This document shows, one piece after another, positions 53,136-64,000 of a stretch of 64,000 nt of DNA. Each line of letters opens with the position of its first letter. The first letter of the stretch is position 1. The translations under genes were made by a program, and so were the position numbers. Below the pieces are notes generated by a model. The model worked only from the letters and a program-made list of their open reading frames with translations. It had not been told where the DNA came from and ran no database searches. This DNA comes from Linnemannia elongata (taxonomy: Eukaryota > Mortierellomycota > Mortierellomycetes > Mortierellales > Mortierellaceae): NCBI GenBank assembly GCA_036320915.1, contig JAXBDG010000023.1, positions 310,001 through 374,000 of the forward strand, given 5' to 3'.

Positions 53136-56100
53136 CTAAGTAAAGCCCGCAAAACTACTCTTCAATTGAATCTTGACCCTTTCCTTCTCCCTTGCAAGCC
53201 TCTCCTGCTCCTTCCTCTCAACCTCCAATTGCTTCTGTTGCATCGCCTGTTGTTGCAAAACACTCTGACGAATCGCTGTCTCCAACCTCGTCCGTCTCTC
53301 CATTGATAAGGTAGAGAGGCCGTACCGGAACTCTTGAGGGAATTGGGTTCCAAGAGAGAGGAGGTGGTTCAATGCCAAAGTGTGCACCTGTGCTGCGTTA
53401 GATGATGGTGCGGGGGATGAGGAGGTGGGGTCTTGGAGGAGGAGGGGGACGACTGTTGACATGATGATTGATACAACCCCGGGACCTATGTTTTTTCGTC
53501 ACAATTTTGATTAGAATTAGTGTCATATACATCGACAAGGATACTTCCTCGGTTCACCAACTTTCCAAAAAGGTACCATTAAAAAAATACAAAAGTGAAA
53601 AGTGAGTAGGACGACGTACGAGAAGACTCAGAGGATGAAACGGCAAGAGACTTGAGGGTCTGGATACCCTCCTCGATGACCTGCATCCCGACCTTGTTAT
53701 CCTCCTGCGCGGCCTTGACCACAATCGTCGTCACCACAAACGGAATCAGCTGTCGCATAAACATCCGCCCACGCGATGACTCGATCAAGATTATGCTCCT
53801 CAAGCATTGGTATCCCACGGTGACAATCTACAATGTGGTACAGAAACAAAGGAATAAGATAATTTCTTCTTGGAGCAAACATACCCACAACAAACACAAG
53901 AAAATAGGGGCTACATGCATTAAGCATAGGTTACCTTGCTGATGTTGCTCTCGATGCTGCTCATGATCAAACGCTCAAACTGGTCCAAGAATGACTTCTT
54001 GATCTGGACAGCGGTACAATTCGTCAGGATCAACATCATCCCCAACAGGCCATTGCACCACTCTGCAATCTCCACAGCGGATACTTCCATCTCAGAGTCT
54101 ACGGTTGTTGGGACCACACCAGAATCCTCGCCAAGATTGAACCCCGTCGAGTCTGCAGTCGTTGGGTCGACAACCTCTGGACGACCAGGAGCAAAAGCCG
54201 CTTGCTTCTTGAGAAGTGCACCCAATGTCCCGTTCAAAATGAGTTCCAAGAACTTGGGATCGAGATCCGCAATGTTCTTGTTGAGCGACTCCATGACTCC
54301 CTTAATATTCACCAGCACTAGTGGTCCCAGTTCCGTTTGGAACGCGGGGTCTCGCAGCACACCTAATCCAAAAATAGGAAACATGTTAGAATCTTGAAGG
54401 GACGCATGCAAAAATTGTAACCAAGCACAAGAAAGAAAAGGCACAACACCAAGGTACGTACTGACGAGGACGTTGAGGGTGACGGCAGAGAGGTGGAGCT
54501 GGTACTTGGGCGGGGCAACCTTGACTAAAACAGTCAGCATCTCAGCAACACGACCCAACAACTCAATGGTCTCAGGGGTCGTCTTTTTCGAACCAGGTCG
54601 TCCACTTCCTCCAATAGACTTGATTGCCTTTGAGTTGCTGGATCCAGTGCTTTTCTGAAGGTAGAGCTCGACCAACAGCTGAACAATCGATTGGAGCTGA
54701 CTCTCTGGAAGTGCAGACAATCCAGTTCCAGTGCTGGTAGTGAAATCATCATCCACCTCTCCTTCCCCCTGAGGGCCGCTGTTGTTGTCAAGGTTGCTGT
54801 TGGAGTCGTCAAAGAGCATATCCTTGCCATACCCCTGGATAACCGTCGAAATCACGCCAACGACCAAGCCCTGAACACGACTTCCCTCCATCCAGGCAAC
54901 TCTCTCCAAGATCATCATCATTTCCAAGAACACCTTGCCCAAGAACTCCTTCTCGATGAACTGGGGCTTCAGAATTGAATGCAAGGCCAAAAGACAACCC
55001 TGCAAGGCTCCATCGTTCGCAGCAACCACCAAGTTGATCGCAGACTGGCTGTTGGCCGTCGAGATACTCGACCCTGTCGAAGAAGTCTTGGCCAGGATCT
55101 CTAGACAGAGTCCAAAGACTACATGGATCAATCGCAATGGACCCTCCTTCCTGACTGTGGCCTCTGAAGATGTAGCAGCAGATTCGGTAGAGGTGGTCGT
55201 CGTCGCAGCTGCGCTGTCGCCGTCATTGTCCTCCAGCGATGCATCATCCTTCTTGTCCTCAGCGTCTGTTTCTGCAACCTTGGCAATGATCTCGGGTCGA
55301 GTAATCCTCATAAGCGCCTCCACCATAAACTCGTTCTTTTCATCCACCAACGATGACACAGCGCCCAAGATCTTGAGTGTCGATGTTTGATCAAACTAAT
55401 TGCATAGAAAGTGAAAACCTCATTATGATTAATACATTATCGTGACAATCTTCATCATGCACCCATTCCGATTACAACCGTTGCAAAAGACTTACGTTCT
55501 TCTCAGTATCCTTGCTAGAGTCGGCATACGAGGCGTCAAAGATACCACCGCCAGATCCTCCGCTGGAACTTCCACCCGCAGGTACTCCCGAGCCAGAAAG
55601 CGCCACTTCAGACTCGATCCTCGACCTTGCATATTCTTCCAGTGCGTTCGCCCACAACTTGCAAAGTTCCTCCAGATTGGGCCTCAGCACAGCGACCAAG
55701 TAGTTGCGATGGACACTAGCGACCTGTAATTCAGCCCATGCGTTCAGGACAGCCCACTTGATCATCTGCGAGGCATGAGGAGTCAGATCCGTCACATCCC
55801 CTACGGCGGTTAGTCGTTTGTCCTCCTTGCACTTTTCCAACGCGCCAATCAACAGCTTGAGAACACGGCCAAATCGATCCACCTCCTGGATAATACCACT
55901 TCCGACATAGACCGCACAGACTTTGACACCCAGCGATACCACCTCAGGAGTACTCTCGGCCGTGAAGGCCGGAGTCAACGCGGCACCGATTTGCGCCTGG
56001 TACTGCTCCAAGAGGACACTGTCGGGAACCTCAGGATCCGCCGTCTCCTTGAACTTCTCAATCGTCTGCCTCAACAACAACAGTCCCTCCATGCGGATCT

Positions 56101-59100
56101 CCTGAATAGGCGTCGATGCGGCATAGACGGTCATCTTGATCAGATCTGCCACCTTCAGGACCAAAAAGTCGGCGCCAAAGTTGCGCTTCTTGCGGCGTGC
56201 AACGGCAAGATCAAAATGATCGGCAATTCCACTTGTTGAAACAACATCGATGACTTGACGAATACATTCCAGTGCAAAGATTCTGGTTCTCCAACGGGGT
56301 GGCAATGCGGGGGCGGCCTTGACGGGTCGTTCGGGAACGACAACAGAGAGCCCAGAGTCGGGTACAGGAGATTGTGCTCCTGATGCAGCTCCTGATGATG
56401 TAGAGTCAGAGGCGGGTAGTCCGCTCGAGACCTTCTTGGTGGGCTTGGAAATGTCATCGAACATGTTGTCGTTGTCGTCATCGTCAAAGTCATCGCCGAA
56501 TCCACCATCGTCTCCCTTTGGCTGGCTCACTTCGGGAACGCTGCTGCTAGAACCACCGGCGGCGGCGTTAGAGTTGGTCTCGACACCCTCATCGATGGCA
56601 GTCCTGGAAAGAACCTTCCTGCAGATATCAATCCATTGGCTGGGTTGTTCAAGAGCTGTCTGGGTGATCCAGCTCCTGACCACGTCCTTGACATCCTGCA
56701 AAGTAGGGTCTGTGTCCAGTAACTTGAAGAATTGATCGTCCAGGCCGCCCATCGAGTGCTGGAAGACTGACTTGACATCGCGCTGAACCAATTGATACAT
56801 GCAGGTCATTGCCGCCTTTTTCAAACTGAGACCCGTACTCCGACGCAAACGTGCCTGCAAGAAGGGAACTAGCGTCGACATATCAACCAACAGCGGCGCA
56901 AACATGATCAAATGCTGGGTGCATCGGATTCCTTGGACAATCACAAACTCGTCGTCCTCGTTCCGGAGTTCCTCGACCAGACCGACACAGAGCTCACGCA
57001 CCTTGGCCGAAGACTGCAACTCTGGTCCCAAGATTCCAATCAGGCCGTAAATAATGCGGCCCAGCTCATGGTAGACCGACAACTCTGAGGCCATTGCAAT
57101 GTTGGCTGTTGCAATGGATCCAGCTCCGGCGAGCTCGTGTGATTCGGCCAAATAGACCGTGGCGACGTTGGTCAGCGTGCTGGAGACATATGGGCTAAAC
57201 ATGAGACCTGCACTTGAGATGGTCAGAGCCAGAGAGTGAAGCGACCACTTGTGTACGATAGGATGAGGATCACGACTAAGAGACGTCAAGTACTCGACGA
57301 TCGACCGCAAGTGACCTCCTGCCATCATACCGCCCAGGTGCGAGAACACGTTGCCGAGCGCAAGTGCATATCCTGCACGAGCATCTGGATCCCGATTGGC
57401 GACGACTTGATCCATGAGGTATTTGATCTGATTGGTGACTGTTAGACTTCCAAGAACGCTGGTCAGTCTTCCGAGAGCCTCGCACGCGACGAAACGAATG
57501 TAAGGATCCGAATGAACAATCGAGTCCTATTTGATGTAAAAGCAGAACATATGTTAGTACGGACGGCTACCTCCCCGAAGGATTACAACAAGCCAAGTTA
57601 AAAAATAAATTGGACAAGTACCTTGAGGATGGACTGTGAGAGGGAGGATGCCAGAGGACCCTCAAAGGCTCGTTGCTCGTGGCGCTTGCCCTCAGCCATG
57701 GCATACTTAGTGGCACCCAGGAGCGCAACGACAGCGTTGACTTGAATAGCCATCTTCCTGCCCGGGTTCTTGTCCAAAGTCGAGTTCTTGAGCATCTTGG
57801 ACAGATCATCCATCATTGAACCCTGGAGGACAGATGATTGCAAGGGCAACAGAATCGAAAAGAGCTCGATCGCAGCATCAATCACCCCAGTCGCGACAGG
57901 ACGAGGCTTGGGGAGAGAGTACCGGGAAACTGCTGTTGGAAGCGCAAATGTCGTGTAAATCACCATGGGGTCGTGTTCAGGTGCGCCCAAAATCGGTTTC
58001 TTGAGCAGGTTCTCTGTTGTCTTCGTAGCGCTGTCATAATCCTTGCCATCCAGAATCTCCTCCTGACGACCGCTTGTCCTGGACGCAATGTCACATCGCA
58101 ATCCTTGGACCTTGCCGGTGACGCCGTATCCATACCCATCATCAACAGCCCAGACAGTCGTGAAAGTTGCTGCTGAAATGGCATTTGTAACAGCAGTCCC
58201 TGAAGTCCTGTCCGGGTCTGAAAATACATCTAGGGCTGCTTTGATAAGCGTTGAGTGGTACACCTCAAAGGCAGAAGTATGTCGCATGGCAACAAAGCAC
58301 TCAAAGATACGTTTCCTGAGAGCGTCATCCCGTTCCGAAAACTTGACAGTCAACAACTCATGAACAGGAGCCTTGTTTCCAGGGGCCGCCGGCTGAGGAG
58401 GGAACGAGGTAGGGACGACGGTCGCAAAGGCCATAGTGTTGGACAAGAGAGCTGCAACTCGCTTCGACACATCGACAGTGACCAGCTTCTCACCGTTGTG
58501 CAGCAAGAACGACGCGACGGAGCCCAGGGCACATTCACGAGCATGCATCATGAATGCCCAGTCCAGCTCTGATCGATTCGTGTTTGTGGCATCCTTGGAG
58601 GTGAACTTTGGAAGCGCGGTCTTCCACATGAGCAACAACTGAGGTAGGTGCATCTTGACAAAGTTGGGTCCGAGGCACATCAAGGCACCGATCAAGACCC
58701 AAGCAATCTGGATCTGAGCTGCTGCTACACGGACTTCCTTGTTGGTGCTGTTCTTGATCAACTGGGCTGCCATTGAAAATATGCGTGCGCTCATCTCGAA
58801 CGAAACATAAAGAGGGTGAACAGAGATGACGGTGATGAGTCCTCCGATCGCATAGGCGAGACCGTTGGCTCTTGTTGCGACATCCTGAAAGTTGTTTCCA
58901 TTGTTATTGAGGGTGCCCAGGTCTGTCGAGAGTTTGGCGCTGAGAGTTTGGATTAGTTTAGCGAGGTTCGTCGGGAGAGAGATACAGAGGCACCTCAGAC
59001 ACCATGCTGTGGCAGTATGGACCGCACGAGAAGGGTGCGAGACCAAGTTGGTAAGCGACGACATCAGAATGTCCTATCGTCATTAATAATGGCAGTGGTT

Positions 59101-61074
59101 AGCGTGCTGGGTCAGCAGCATGCCTCAGGGGATGTGCTATAAAAATCAATTCGAAGAGTTCACTTACCTGGATGGAACTGGCGGCACCTCCGAGATCCAA
59201 AAGCAAAGCTGAAGTCTCGTTCAGTGCGCTGATGAGAGCATACTCCGAGGGCTCGATGTCACCTGGCATAACAGCGGGCCACATCTTCAGCCAGCTGCCG
59301 ACTAACTCACGAATAGATGCAATCTGTCCCGACTCACTCAACAGACGCGCTCCAATCACACCTCGCAACAAGTATTCGACGTGCTCCCGTACTGTCAGAA
59401 TCTCAAATCTCGATCCAGTGTTCTTAGGGTTCGATACCAGCTCCGTCAACAAGTGTTTCAAGATCGTGCCATAGTGCCGCTCCACGACCGAAGGCCCTAG
59501 CATAATCAATAAGGCAGCATATGTCTCCGATAATCCTGCACGGACCTCGCGACTGGTGTTGGGTTTGTTGTAGGCAGCTGAAAGGTGTGAGAGGAGCTCG
59601 TTCACGTCCAGCGTGAAAGTCTCGTTGCCGGTTGCAGGTTTTCCTCCAGGTCCCGTGGGTGGTGGAGACTGTGCACCTGCCATCGTCAAGTTTTCTTCTC
59701 CTTGGAATTTCGAGTACAAAAGCGTTGCGATGAGAGTTGCGACGGATTTCCTGATCTCAAAGGTCGACTCGTCCATTGCCCTGATAAACAGCGTCGTTGA
59801 TACTTCCAGTTCAGCCTTTGTGAAAACGATTGTTGTGTGCTTGACCAAGGCCGTAAGACACTAACACCCAGGTGTAATTAAGTAATGAAAGCGTTAGCTA
59901 TCTCTCGTCTGCTTGTTCAAAGTGTAAGTGCGATATGATATCGACAAGAACGTACCTCTGCTGAGGATGAGCGCATGATTAATGCCTTGTCCAGGATAGT
60001 GAGCTTGAGTGACTTTAGAATCTCCTTGTTGGTCAGGTCTGTTGCTCCACGTCCAGCGCCCTGCAGCATCTTCCGTAATGCAACCATCGCCTCCACTCTG
60101 ATAATCAATGGGTACTACGTACAAAAAGAAGAAAGTGTTAACTAATGAAGGGATGGGATGCCACGATAAGACTCTGAGGTTGCGCAGCCAGAGGAAAGGA
60201 CTTACTATCTTTTCATTCTTGATAACTTTGAGGAAGGAGGTGGCGAGATCGGGTACCAAAGATTGAATCTAACAAGTTGCGTTGGTGTAAGGCGGGTTAG
60301 CACGTTTGAGGTGTCCTGCGCCGGTCACAATTAGTTACTTCCTGGGTCAATACTGGGTTGCGTCCGCACAAGTACCTTTTCGCCAATGGTTTCCATAATG
60401 ACTCCGATGCAGTGAATCGCGGCGCTACGTGTATTGATGTTACAGTCAGGGTTAGTTCAACTTGCAGTCAATCGGAACACTCAATCAATATCAGCACATA
60501 ATGGGTAGCCAAGACGAGAACTTACAGCTTGACATCCTTGTCACCCATGCCTTTGCCAGCTTCAATGAGACTCTGAAGGATCTGAACTGTTTCGAACAAG
60601 GTGGAGGAGTTGCCTCGGACATAGAGGGAAAGGAAGCAGCGGGCGATCAGGCGTCTGATAGGATGGCGGGGTTTAGGTGCGGGCATAGAGATCAACTTGA
60701 GAAGCTGACGTTCCAAGTTTGGCTGCATGATCCTGAAGATATCCTATTGAGTACAGGATAAGAGTAAGCGTAATGGTATTAGGGCGCGTGTGTAGGAGCA
60801 AGATGGAAATGAATGCTCTTGCACTTCCAAAGAGAGCAGAATTGAAGGAAGTAAAGAAGTAACGTACGTGACCGCACCGTTTGAGCTCGCGCTCGACGGA
60901 GGCGAGCCATTGAAAGACAAAGAGCTCTTGCTTGCTGTTGGAGGGAGGGTTAGTTTGTTTGTCGAGGTCGCCTGCGGCAGAAAAGAGGCGTTCGTCGAAG
61001 TCAAAGACGTTGCGGGCGGTGGAGGTGATGGGTGTCCCTGGGGTGGATGGACGTGTGTCTGGAGGGGTGGCCAT
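53136..61074 (-). CDS. HEATR5/Laa1-like HEAT-repeat protein, 2263 aa, 12 exons
   Basis: Minus-strand exons: 61,074-60,868, 60,743-60,526, 60,424-60,376, 60,268-60,206, 60,114-59,956, 59,860-59,168, 59,073-57,622, 57,526-55,496, 55,395-54,462, 54,362-53,935, 53,827-53,620, 53,485-53,136. All introns are GT-AG and the chain stays open to TAG/TAA-type stop at 53,136. The product is helical repeat almost throughout. Landmarks are W-L-x-x-V-E-R-E-L, C-L-x-A-L-V-K-H-T near residue 230, C-L-R-C-L-C, D-P-Y-I-R-F-V-A-C-E-A-L-G-R-L, and a D-D-D-D-x-D-N-M-F acidic insert. These and the length fit HEATR5A/B and yeast Laa1, which bind the AP-1 clathrin adaptor and help place it on trans-Golgi and endosomal membranes. 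The C-terminus is a Glu/Arg/Gln coiled coil. No catalytic domain. Internal introns are short (about 60-140 nt). Confidence 0.88.
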
Positions 61075-61577
61075 CCTTGCTTGATCCCCCTGGTTTTAGG
61101 AAGAGTGAGTGTGAGTGTGCGAGTGAGGTTGATGAGGTATGTATGTGTTGCTGCAGAGAAGTAAGGAAGGTAAGAAAGATGAGCAGGAAGGAGGGAGAGT
61201 GAAGTTCGATTTGTTCAATTGAGAGCAGCGAAAGAAGGAAGGGAAGGAGGAAGTGTGAGATGGTGTTGTCTGTCACTCGAGGAACGGAGAAAGCAGAAGC
61301 GAACAGGTGGCAACTTGGACAATGGATAACCACCAAAGATCGCAAATACTGTGTCACGGGGAATCAATCTCCTGTCAAAAAGTTCACGCGGCATTGAAGA
61401 AGTAAGAAGGAAAGAGGAGGGTGATGGTCCCATGGACAACTCACTCTTCTTCCTTTACCCCTTCCTCCTCTCTCCCTCTCTCCCTCATCCTTCCTCCTAC
61501 CTTCCCCTTTAACAACCTTCTCTCCCTTTTACTCCGTCTCTCCCCTATTCACACCAATAAATAATCTTCCTCTCAAG
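61075..61577. promoter_or_regulatory. divergent promoter between HEATR5-like and dynactin p62 genes
   Basis: The two genes start head to head 503 bases apart. The left half is GA-rich and the right half (61,440-61,575) is a CT-rich leader ending 'caagATGG'. No TATA box is evident on either side, as is usual for constitutive fungal genes. Shared regulation is inference from geometry. Confidence 0.55.
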
Positions 61578-63822
61578 ATGGCGACAATGCTCGCGCTCAA
61601 TGCTCCGCCTAGCCAGGCTCCCGTCATCCAGCCCTTTGTCCACTACCGCTGTCTCTGTTCAAGTCCGGGCCCATCCGCAACCGCATCCAGAACACCTTCC
61701 ACTACTCGAACAGCAACACCCACCAGAACATCTCACAGAGACGACAAAGACATGGACATCGACCCCACAACAACACCCACTACCACCACTGACCCTTCTA
61801 CGTCTAGTCCATCAGCAGACTTGGTCCCTGCAACCGCCGCCCTGACCCTTCACCAACAGCACCAATCTCACCACCAACACGAGCAAGACTCGGCAGGAGA
61901 ACGGTCAAAAACACCCGCCGAGGTGTACGACTCGGGCAATAACTCGGACCCGCATGGGTCGCACTCCTTGTCGCGTCTCTACTTTTGCGACTCGTGCGAT
62001 GAAATTCGTTGTCCAAAGTGCACGCAGGACGAGATTGTCTGCTACTACTGCCCCAACTGTCTTTTTGACGTGCCAACAGCCAGTGTCAAGTCTGAGAAAC
62101 ACAAGTACGTTTTCTTTCTCGAACCTGCATGTGTATTGGACAGGACAAAATTCAAGGAAAGATTGGCACATGTCACATCATTGGCCCTACTTATTAATTA
62201 TTCAAAAGGGATTCTATCGTGATTTTCACATTCCGTAATTGCCCTAACCATGAGGTGTTTGCGATATCAACTACTATCATGCTTCCAACACAACTCTCTA
62301 CTCACAGCCTAATTTTATTTTCCTTGCGATTGCAATAGGTGCTCGAGGAATTGCTTCGAGTGCCCTATATGCCAGAGTACCCTATCAGTCGTGTCAGAGG
62401 ATCCAGATGCAGGAATGATTACAGCAGGAGTCGCCGCGCCAGGACAATACCACCTCGCCTGCAACATGTGCCAATGGAACTCACAGGAGATCGGAATGAA
62501 CTTCGAAAAACCCACAGGACTCGCAGGTAATCCCATCGCGGACACATGGACTACCAGCTGCAAGTGTTTGCTTGTTCTGAATGAATGATAGCATCGCTGA
62601 CCTATGACACCGTGTGCTACACATGATGATAGTGCAAATTCAAAAGACGGAGGATTCATTACCAGATGTCAAGGAGTTTGATCGACTCAAGGATCACCTG
62701 GAAAAGTACTTCAGAGTTCACAGCTTGAAGCCAGGTCTCCCCTCATCCCTCTTGACCTCGATCCAATCAGGGACTCTTCAGTCACTCCGCTATGTCTCCA
62801 CCTCAAATCACAAAGCCCAGCAGAGTGACGACATTGCACATTACACGCCTGCTGTTCAAGTTATGGAGGATACCGAGAATCTGGAGAAACTCATGTCCAT
62901 CACAAGTTTGAGCGAGACAACCACTATGAAGCAGCGACTCCGACAACTGCAGAACCAAACATACTCGACACAGCGACTCCAGCCACAAAGGATACATCTG
63001 CGGATTAAAAAGTCGAGACGATGCAGGTCTTGTCGCCATATCCTGGTCAAGCCCGAGCAAAAGGCTCAGGCGACAGGCTTCAAGATCAACCTCATTGCCC
63101 TGTAAGTTGAATCCACTTTTTCATTGTCTGGATTCTCATTTTTTGAGCCAAGATTGACTTAGCGATATATCGTCACTCAATGCTTCAAAATATCGTAGGA
63201 GCCAACTTCCCAACATTACAATTGCAGGACTTCAGCCCATGATCGTTCAGACAGTGTCGCGTGTCATTCTCAGATTCACCAACCCACGACACGAGGAGGC
63301 ACACATCTCTCTTCGATACGGCGATGGAGCCATCCCCAACCACGGAGTCGTCATTCACTCGCCCTCCTTCACTGTATCACCCTTCAACGAGGTCTGGGAG
63401 TACGAGGTCGGCACTATGGTTACAGCACCTGGAGCAGTACAGGAGGACGTCTATGAACGCACTGCCAACTCGACCAGCATCGCCTTGGATATCACCCCGG
63501 CCGCTGCCGGTGAAGTCAAGGTAACCATTGGATGACTGACAATCGGATCAGGGATCAGGGGAATAAGACTTAATGTTACTTCCCGATCTAAACATTGCTT
63601 TCGTTCTTTTCTTACGCACCTATTTTCCAGATCCCGCTTCTGGTGACATTCACATTCAAGTCGCACAAGCTGCAGTCGGACACTGACCCATCGGCATTAC
63701 CGACACAGCTGGTTGTCAGCGGGTCAAAGGACCACCCAGCACCCGAGTCTGAACTCATTGACAAGACAGTTGCCTTTTGGACCGTCATTGGCTTTGGCGA
63801 GGCCCTACCTACGTTTTCATAG
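61578..63822 (+). CDS. dynactin subunit p62 (dynactin 4), 565 aa
   Basis: Five exons: 61,578-62,104, 62,339-62,526, 62,633-63,101, 63,199-63,520 and 63,631-63,822, joined by GT-AG introns in phases 2, 1, 2 and 0. The protein has the p62 zinc-binding core: L-Y-F-C-D-S-C-D-E-I-R-C-P-K-C, C-Y-Y-C-P-N-C-L-F-D-V-P, then C-F-E-C-P-I-C and H-L-A-C-N-M-C-Q-W. Its C-terminal half carries R-C-R-S-C-R-H-I-L-V-K-P and the beta-rich end V-A-F-W-T-V-I-G-F-G. p62 caps the pointed end of the dynactin Arp1 filament and helps link dynein cargo. An insert of about 110 Thr/Ser/His/Gln-rich residues (about 30-135) before the zinc core is longer than in animals and looks disordered. Identity is firm. Confidence 0.93.
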
Positions 63823-64000
63823 CCTTTGAAACCTCGCTAAGGCCAATATCATCGATTGGTCTGTTACTCAGTATGCATGGAACCTACTAAAACAAACAAA
63901 ATTATGCGAGAGGACTTGAGTGCGAACAAGCGAAAATAAAAAAGAAACCGGGAAACATATAGAAACACGATCTCAAATGTTTCTCGGTCGCTTGCTTGCA

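Overview
The window reads as chromosomal DNA of a filamentous fungus. Genes are split by short GT-AG introns, intergenic spacers are AT-rich, several secreted or GPI-type cell-wall proteins are present, and the transposable elements are eukaryotic (Helitron, pogo/Tigger, LINE, DIRS). The LRR protein with its short N-terminal module, the Sel1 arrays and the style of the dispersed repeats suggest an early-diverging fungus close to Mortierella. That placement is inference from remembered family resemblance; no search was run.

Layout. 0-5.3 kb: a 1214-residue Sel1-repeat protein on the minus strand, then a broken Helitron helicase. 6.6-11.1 kb: the most striking locus, a five-exon gene whose product joins an XPG/FEN1-type nuclease domain with all acidic residues in place to a complete Fanzor (eukaryotic TnpB-like) RuvC nuclease with zinc ribbon. 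A 5'-truncated LINE with a perfect 16-bp target duplication lies just behind it. 13.6-14.8 kb: an orthodox aquaporin. 15-25 kb: a repeat-rich accessory zone with a small secreted Cys-rich protein, a 491-bp near-perfect palindromic element, a 2.26-kb pogo/Tigger transposon with 86-bp identical inverted repeats and a single in-frame stop, and a TTCGAA-satellite fold-back element that interrupts a recombinase-like fragment.

25.9-33 kb: an intronless, GC-rich, bacterial-looking alpha/beta hydrolase behind a signal peptide, a GPI-anchored 8-Cys wall protein, and a secreted GH24 (T4-type) lysozyme. 33-40 kb is almost gene-free, with MITE-like repeats and decayed ABC-transporter and ribosomal protein S18 fragments. 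40-46 kb: a Kre9/Knh1-type single-pass membrane protein and a two-exon LRR protein with a nearly identical 84-bp repeat array. 46-49.5 kb: a DIRS-type retrotransposon remnant and direct repeats.

49.6-64 kb is ordinary conserved housekeeping territory: a CCDC137-like basic protein, a proteinase-B-inhibitor-like I9 protein with a 7-nt first coding exon, a 12-exon HEATR5/Laa1 gene (2263 aa), and a divergent dynactin p62 gene sharing its promoter. HEATR5 (AP-1 vesicle sorting) and dynactin p62 (dynein transport) both act in membrane trafficking.

Splice models were built by hand from GT-AG sites and reading-frame phase. Except where stated, every junction keeps frame.
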